Origin: Aeriscardovia sp.
GTDB lineage: Bacteria > Actinomycetota > Actinomycetes > Actinomycetales > Bifidobacteriaceae
Assembly: GCA_017632945.1 (NCBI GenBank)
Contig: JAGBQH010000010.1
Location: 1-54,413 of the forward strand
DNA: 54,413 nucleotides
Direction: 5' to 3'
The notes under the pieces are model-generated. The model ran no database searches. It saw only the letters and a list, made by a program, of their open reading frames with translations, and was not told the DNA's origin. Positions 49,487-54,413 of the stretch are shown in pieces (the stretch's first letter is position 1; each line of letters begins with the position of its first letter). Made by a program: the position numbers and the translations under genes.

Positions 49487-50872
49487 CTAAATTTCAGATC
49501 TAAGTTTGCTTTCTGGAACAGCCTCTCTGTATTTACCCTTTAAATTGCTAATCCATTTGTGTACGTAGACCTGCATAGGAATTACCGTGAGGAATGTACA
49601 CACATCTGCTATAGGCTGGCAGATTTCCACACCCGCGTACCCGAAAAAGTGGGGAAGAATGAAGAGCCAGGGAATTAGGTAAAGGCCGTGCCTAAGCAGA
49701 GGCACGCAACTTGCCATAACGTTTCTCCCCAGCGTTTGGCAATTCATGTTGAACATCGCGATCAGGGTCGTAAGGGACAAGGTCGCAGAGAGAAACCTAA
49801 GGTAGCTGCCACCCTTCGATATGACGGCCGGATTTTTTTGAAAAAGCGAAACTATCTGCGGTGCAAAGATCAGGGAGATTACGCTTGCTATAACCAAAAA
49901 TACGGCGCACGATATGATGCTCGTTTTAAAGGCCTTTTTGATCCTTCCGTACTCCCCCGCTCCAAATGCGTAACCGCAAATAGGCTGGTAGCCTTGCCCG
50001 ATGCCGCCTCTTACGGAAGCAAACAGGGTAATTACGCGGTTTGCCACTGTAACTCCCGCCAAGGCCGCGGTTCCAAATGGGCTGCAAACTAAATCCACGA
50101 GGTTTAAGCTAAGGGCCCTCATCCCGTTTCGCAGCAGGCTTGGAAGCCCTGTAAACAGGAGGCTGCGAAAAACAGAGGAACGGAAATATCTCTTTTTAAA
50201 TCCAATTTTCGCTTCGCTTTTAACCTCGAAAAAGATTAAAAGAACGATAAAGGAAAATACCTGGCAAAGGGACGTGCAAATGCCCGCTCCCAGTATTCCC
50301 AGCCCCATTTTGAAAATAAACAGGGGTTCAAAAATAATATTTAAAACCAAGCCGGAGCAAATCCCCTCCATCGCCATAGTGGGATGCCCCTGAAAGCGAA
50401 GAAGGGGATTTAATACGTAATTAGCCCCGTTTACGGGGCTGGCTATCAAAATTGGCACAAGGTATAAGGCCGCCAAGGGAAGCGCCTCAGAAGTGGAGCC
50501 TAAGAGGCGCAAAATGGGATGGATTAAGCAGAGGCATAGTATGGCCAAAAGGACGCAAAAGGCAATGGAAGACCAAAAGCCCTGAAAAGCGTAAGCGCTT
50601 GCCTCATCTTTTTCTTTCTTTCCAAGGCACACTGACACCTTGTTTGCAGCTCCCATTCCAAAGAGCAGGGAAAAGGATTTAAAAATAATCGTCAAGGGCA
50701 TTACAGCCCCGCTGGCAGCCAGCGCGGCCACGCTTAAATGGCCTAAATAAAGGGCATCTACAAGGCTGTAAATTACGGTAACAAGATTGCTCACTATGGC
50801 AGGAAGGGCCATCTCAGCTAGCAACCTGCTTACCGGCAAAGACACCATATGGGAATATGGGCGGTCTTGCAT
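49487..50872 (-). CDS. MATE-family efflux transporter
   Basis: A 461-residue protein with twelve membrane helices arranged as two halves. The N-terminal VSRLLAEMALPAIVSNLVTVIYSLVDALYLGHL matches MATE helix 1-2, and the GIGQGYQPICGYAFGAGEYGRIKKAF block is the conserved loop of the second half. Such transporters use sodium or proton gradients to expel cationic drugs or metabolites. AGGA precedes the ATG by about nine bases. It is 55 bases upstream of paralogue C and may share its transcript. Confidence 0.93.
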   Translation of the reverse strand: MQDRPYSHMVSLPVSRLLAEMALPAIVSNLVTVIYSLVDALYLGHLSVAALAASGAVMPLTIIFKSFSLLFGMGAANKVSVCLGKKEKDEASAYAFQGFWSSIAFCVLLAILCLCLIHPILRLLGSTSEALPLAALYLVPILIASPVNGANYVLNPLLRFQGHPTMAMEGICSGLVLNIIFEPLFIFKMGLGILGAGICTSLCQVFSFIVLLIFFEVKSEAKIGFKKRYFRSSVFRSLLFTGLPSLLRNGMRALSLNLVDLVCSPFGTAALAGVTVANRVITLFASVRGGIGQGYQPICGYAFGAGEYGRIKKAFKTSIISCAVFLVIASVISLIFAPQIVSLFQKNPAVISKGGSYLRFLSATLSLTTLIAMFNMNCQTLGRNVMASCVPLLRHGLYLIPWLFILPHFFGYAGVEICQPIADVCTFLTVIPMQVYVHKWISNLKGKYREAVPESKLRSEI

Positions 50873-50957
50873 GATCGTCGATCCTATCTACATCGCACAC
50901 AGAAAGGCGATGTATTTATAATATCAGGATCAAACTTAGGCCGCTGGCGAAAACCCT

Positions 50958-52013
50958 TTATACTCCGGAAGCGTCAACAGAGGGAAGGGCCACAATGCCG
51001 AATATAGACAGGCATACGCAAGACAGGCCCGACATTATGTATGCCGCATAGGTGTAGTTGGGGTTTGTGAGCGAAGTTGAAAAGAGGACGATACTTATCA
51101 AAAGGCCTGCCACGAGAGTGAGAATCGGGAAATAGGAGGCCAAAAAGTCGATGTCGGGAATATTGCGCCAGCTACCTATGACCCTGTGCGCCTTCCCACA
51201 GACTGCAAAGCACACAAGGCCCAGGCCTATCATCCCAAACCCCGGAGGAATAAAGCTTCCTCCCTTAATGGCGGCTACGCATATTCCCCAAATTATGTTT
51301 ATGGTCCCGGTTCCCACAATGTAGATGGAATAGCGCCACCTGAAGCGCTTCAGGTAGATATTGTTTGCCTGCTTGGAAAGAATGTGAATGAGGAAGACTA
51401 AAGCCAAGCAGACAAAAGACTGGGCCATCAGGGCATCTCCTCCGATCTGCTGGGCGGGAGAGGGGAGGCACAGAGATACTATCGCATAAACAAATCCCAC
51501 AATGGCAAAGAAGGAAGGAATAGAAGTCAGACTCCAAATTTCAATGTAGGCATATTTGCTTCCTCTGCCGGCAACCTTATCGGCTTGCCTGCTGGTGGTG
51601 GGCTGCTTAACGAACAGGTGTATCCAGTCTATTAGGGTCATGGAAATTGTAGAAATGCAGATCGCAATCATTCCCACGCCAAAAACCAAGTGGCCAGAAA
51701 CTATCCCGAGGGCCACGTGGGGAAACCTGGCCAATATAGTAATGCCCCATATTGTCACAGCCCAGCCCGCGGCGTAACCCATCACGGGAAATGGCCAGAT
51801 AGGGCTTACCCCTTCTTCAGGCCTCATACTGCTTGCCACTACCGTATAAAGGGCAAAAGTGACGGAACTTAAGGCAATCATGAATTTTCCGGGAAGGATG
51901 CTGTCTCGCCCAAAAAGGAGGTAAAATCCAAATCCCAATGTGAAAGCAGTCATAGACAGGGTTATGAGCCTTAAAAGAAAACTATAAGGCTTATGCCTGT
52001 AATCTTTAAACAA
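50958..52013 (-). CDS. YhiM-like (DUF2776) polytopic membrane protein
   Basis: A 351-residue protein of about ten membrane helices. FPVMGYAAGWAVTIWGITILA and SGHLVFGVGMIAICISTIS match blocks of E. coli YhiM (DUF2776), an inner-membrane protein linked to survival at low pH. The similarity is from recall, not alignment. The TTG at 52013 has AGGAGAGTAAA directly upstream, making it the start. A 380-base gap to the divergent GlfT copy lies to its right; the MATE gene follows downstream. Confidence 0.75.
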   Translation of the reverse strand: MFKDYRHKPYSFLLRLITLSMTAFTLGFGFYLLFGRDSILPGKFMIALSSVTFALYTVVASSMRPEEGVSPIWPFPVMGYAAGWAVTIWGITILARFPHVALGIVSGHLVFGVGMIAICISTISMTLIDWIHLFVKQPTTSRQADKVAGRGSKYAYIEIWSLTSIPSFFAIVGFVYAIVSLCLPSPAQQIGGDALMAQSFVCLALVFLIHILSKQANNIYLKRFRWRYSIYIVGTGTINIIWGICVAAIKGGSFIPPGFGMIGLGLVCFAVCGKAHRVIGSWRNIPDIDFLASYFPILTLVAGLLISIVLFSTSLTNPNYTYAAYIMSGLSCVCLSIFGIVALPSVDASGV

Positions 52014-52391
52014 TTTACTCTCCTAACCATCTTTTGCTCATTGGCTGCTGAAAATAATTCCGGAAAGAGGCAGGCGCAGAAATTCTTATGACTAGCGCCA
52101 AAGAACCGGATGCGGTTTTATCGCCTTCTTATAAGCTAGCTCGTTTCTGGTAACGTTTGCAAATAACTTAGATATACAGCAAATTTGAAAAATAATTTCA
52201 TAGTTCTGCTTTAACACCGTATTACAATTACATGCCAAACTTAAAACTAAAAATTCGGAAAACCTTAGTTATTTTCAGGCTAAAAGATAAGAAAAGGCCT
52301 GCATTATCTGCATTCATTGGAGCAGTCCAGTTATGGGTGGAAATTATACTTAGCCATAGTGTTTTCCATCGTAGTTTAGGGGAGTGAAAAA
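52014..52391. other. Divergent promoter region between DUF2776 and GlfT copy 3
   Basis: No credible gene is seen in 378 AT-rich bases. Both flanking genes start away from it, so it should hold two promoters; candidate boxes are numerous in such AT-rich DNA and none stands out. No terminator hairpin or RNA gene was recognised. Confidence 0.5.
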
Positions 52392-54272
52392 GTGCCAAAG
52401 TTGAGATTTGCCAATATTGTGCTAAATGACGTCTCATACAATCCGCAAAGTTGCAACAGCCTGTATTATCTTTCCAATAAAACGATTGTCGAGCAAAAAG
52501 ACAAATCCCTACGCTTAATTGAAGAAGGTGAGTATGACTTTACAACCTACTTCAATTCTCTCTCTATCTATAAACTTTTTATGTATTCCAAGGCAGTCAG
52601 TTTTTACCTCCATATAGAGATAATGGGGCCAGGAAGCGAAATAGAAAGAACCTATGCTGATAATTTTTCCCATAACACACAGCACACGGGAGAAATTACA
52701 AAAATCAACCAAAACCAGACATGGCAAACCTTAGATATTCCTATAATTCCCGGAAAAGAAGATGTAATCGAGGGATTTATTATAAAAACCCATGGCGAAG
52801 ATGTGAAAATAAGAAACTGCTATTGGGGTGTCGAAACTAAATCGCAGCCTGAAAAAGTGAAGTTGGCTCTGGTTACACCTACTTTTAAGAAAGAAGAATA
52901 TATAGAAAGAAATATCTCCTACCTAAAAGCAAATTTCTTCGCTGATGATATTGGCAAAAATTCTCATTTTTTTGTTATAGATAATGGTAGGACCTTAAAC
53001 CGTACACTTGGAGACAAAAATATATCTATTATCCCCAACCCTAATGTAGGTGGTTCCGGGGGCTTTGCCCGAGGAATGCTTGAAGTTCTTAAAAATAAAG
53101 CTAACTTCACGCATGTGCTTCTAATGGATGACGATGTCTCCTTATGTGCAGAAAGCATAAAGCGCACCATTAATCTAATAAGCATACTGAAACCCGAATG
53201 GCAAAGATCTTTCATTTCAGGAGCCATGCTTAACTTTGATATCAAGGATATGCAAAGGGAGGACGTAGGCTGGGTAACGCCTCAAGGAGGATGCATCTCG
53301 CAAAAGCCTATTTTGCGTATGACGCTGACAGAGGACCTAGTGCTAAATGAGACTTTAGAGCCTTCCGAAGAAATGAAAAAAAATACTTATGCGGCATGGT
53401 GGTACTGTGCAATGCCGGTGAAAATAATAGAGGAAAATGGTCTTCCCCTCCCAATATTCGTCCGGGGAGATGATGCCGAATACGGATTTAGGGCAAAACC
53501 GAAATTTATAACAATGAATTCCATCTGCACCTGGCATAAGGATTTTCCTACGAAGTACAGCGCGGTGATAGACAGGTACTACACGCTGAGAAATACTCTT
53601 TGCGCCCAGCTTGCAACTGGATTTGCCCCGCATTCTAACTTTATGGCTCCATTATGCGGAGCGGTAGATTTGGAACTCCATAAATTCGGTTACACTAATG
53701 CAACTTTTGCTCTGGAAGCTCTTGAAGACTTCTTTAGGGGTCCTAACTTCCTTGCAAATCCTGATCTCAATAAAAAGCGTTTTGATCAACTCTGGAGGGA
53801 TACAGAAAAATTTGTAGATTTGGACGAGCTACAAAAACAAATCAACGAGATACCTGAGTTAAGAAAGCAGGGCTTCAATGTAAGGGAGCTAACTCGTCAA
53901 ATCATAGATAAAGATAAACCGAGGAGCCGCAGGGAAGAAAAGATAGACAGATACTTTGTTAATAAGCAGCGCATACTCCAAACCAATGGGGAGGGATTTG
54001 CCGTAATTCCTGCCAACGGTTGGACTTTCCCTGCTGGAATCATACGTGAAAAGAAATATCTAGTAATGGTTGACTGGTTTAATCAAAAAGGATGCATACG
54101 AGTAAAAGACGTAAAAAAGTATGAAGAAATCTCTAAGCGCTATAAGACAGATTTACACTATTACAAAACTCATTTAGATTATTTGAAGCGCATTTGGAGA
54201 ACCGGAGGCAAAGAACTTACAACTCCCGAATTTTGGGAGCAGTATCTGGCCAAAGCTGCAAAACTTTATTAG
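52392..54272 (+). CDS. GlfT2-like galactofuranosyltransferase, copy 3 (AT-rich)
   Basis: A 626-residue GT2 enzyme very like copy 2 throughout: YDFTTYFNSLSIYKLFMYS, NPNVGGSGGFARGMLEVL, LLMDDDVSLC (about residue 244), FVRGDDAEYGFRA and CTWHKDF. It should add galactofuranose to the surface polymer. It is encoded on the opposite strand from copies 1 and 2 and is markedly more AT-rich, with AAA/ATA-heavy codons, pointing to horizontal transfer or recombination at a surface-polysaccharide locus. The GTG at 52392 has GGGGAG ten bases upstream. Its stop overlaps the convergent lectin gene by four bases. Confidence 0.9.
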   Translation: MPKLRFANIVLNDVSYNPQSCNSLYYLSNKTIVEQKDKSLRLIEEGEYDFTTYFNSLSIYKLFMYSKAVSFYLHIEIMGPGSEIERTYADNFSHNTQHTGEITKINQNQTWQTLDIPIIPGKEDVIEGFIIKTHGEDVKIRNCYWGVETKSQPEKVKLALVTPTFKKEEYIERNISYLKANFFADDIGKNSHFFVIDNGRTLNRTLGDKNISIIPNPNVGGSGGFARGMLEVLKNKANFTHVLLMDDDVSLCAESIKRTINLISILKPEWQRSFISGAMLNFDIKDMQREDVGWVTPQGGCISQKPILRMTLTEDLVLNETLEPSEEMKKNTYAAWWYCAMPVKIIEENGLPLPIFVRGDDAEYGFRAKPKFITMNSICTWHKDFPTKYSAVIDRYYTLRNTLCAQLATGFAPHSNFMAPLCGAVDLELHKFGYTNATFALEALEDFFRGPNFLANPDLNKKRFDQLWRDTEKFVDLDELQKQINEIPELRKQGFNVRELTRQIIDKDKPRSRREEKIDRYFVNKQRILQTNGEGFAVIPANGWTFPAGIIREKKYLVMVDWFNQKGCIRVKDVKKYEEISKRYKTDLHYYKTHLDYLKRIWRTGGKELTTPEFWEQYLAKAAKLY

Positions 54273-54413
54273 AACGCCTTAACATCCCAGTTTTGGGCCC
54301 CCTGTCCGTAGTTTTGAAGGGTAAGGCCTGAAGAGGCGGAAGTTATAACCCCATATCCGTTAGAGCTGGTAAAAGATACCCCGTTAGGGGTAGTCAAGAG
54401 CCACATCTGGCTC
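54269..54413 (-). CDS. C-terminal part of a ricin-type beta-trefoil lectin-like protein (partial)
   Basis: The last 47 codons of a minus-strand gene that continues beyond the window. The readable C-terminus, with SQMWLLTTPNGVSF, GLTLQNYGQGAQNWDVKAF and a spaced QxW pattern, resembles the last repeat of a ricin B-type lectin. Such domains bind galactose-containing glycans in many extracellular proteins, which would suit the neighbouring galactan locus, but the rest of the protein is not visible. The stop overlaps the convergent GlfT stop. Confidence 0.6.
   Translation of the reverse strand, partial: SQMWLLTTPNGVSFTSSNGYGVITSASSGLTLQNYGQGAQNWDVKAF

Noticed and set aside
1..54413. Insertion sequences, prophage genes or integration sites
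   Set aside because: No transposase, integrase, terminal inverted repeats or direct-repeat boundaries were recognised.

Overview
This window is chromosomal DNA from a high-G+C-lineage Gram-positive bacterium with only moderate GC, most probably a member of the Bifidobacteriaceae. The RmuC / phosphoribosyltransferase / SpoU-methylase trio, the C69 dipeptidase, DUF3052, DUF3107, the DUF2342 protein, the long type-2 isoleucyl-tRNA synthetase and the actinobacterial-style small SRP RNA all point that way. The assignment comes from recognised families and gene order, not from a database search.

Left part (1-24,250). An AT-rich edge carries an AbiEi-type antitoxin gene with a candidate operator and a small, possibly frameshifted gene. 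Next come an overlapping minus-strand run (App1-like phosphatase, rmuC, a PRTase-like gene, a TrmH-family methylase), a 700-base gap, an APC permease, a large GT-C-like membrane protein, thioredoxin, a G5/lytic transglycosylase, a membrane protein with threonine motifs that look like FHA-binding phosphosites, tRNA-Lys(CTT), a short divergent formate-THF ligase, dipeptidase PepD, and an acetoin operon (PEBP, alsS, alsD). A perfect 20-base palindrome sits on the start codon of that operon. An overlapping replication run (PAP2, topA, tmk, holB) lies upstream of it.

Middle (24,250-35,060). Here are actinobacterial housekeeping genes in eroded forms: an S16 protease with no visible PDZ domain, a DUF2342 protein that has lost the histidine of its motif, a short UvrD-like helicase, and a phosphotransferase homologue lacking both catalytic aspartates (a pseudokinase) with a long acidic tail. 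DUF3107, VKOR, a TRIC-like channel, ileS and the SRP RNA follow.

Right part (35,090-54,413). This is a cell-surface galactofuranan-type locus: UDP-galactopyranose mutase, three GlfT2-like galactofuranosyltransferases, the Wzm/Wzt ABC exporter, a polyprenyl-phosphate-type GT2, two further copies of the large GT-C-like membrane protein (the third copy is at 7.8-10.0 kb), a MATE transporter and a YhiM-like (DUF2776) protein. Inferred flow: Glf makes UDP-Galf, the GlfT-like enzymes build the chain in the cytoplasm, Wzm/Wzt exports it, and GT2 plus the GT-C proteins decorate it outside. The strangest gene is an SDR epimerase in this cluster with a cysteine-rich tandem repeat (11 Cys in 42 residues) spliced into its C-terminal part. 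The window ends inside a ricin-like lectin gene.
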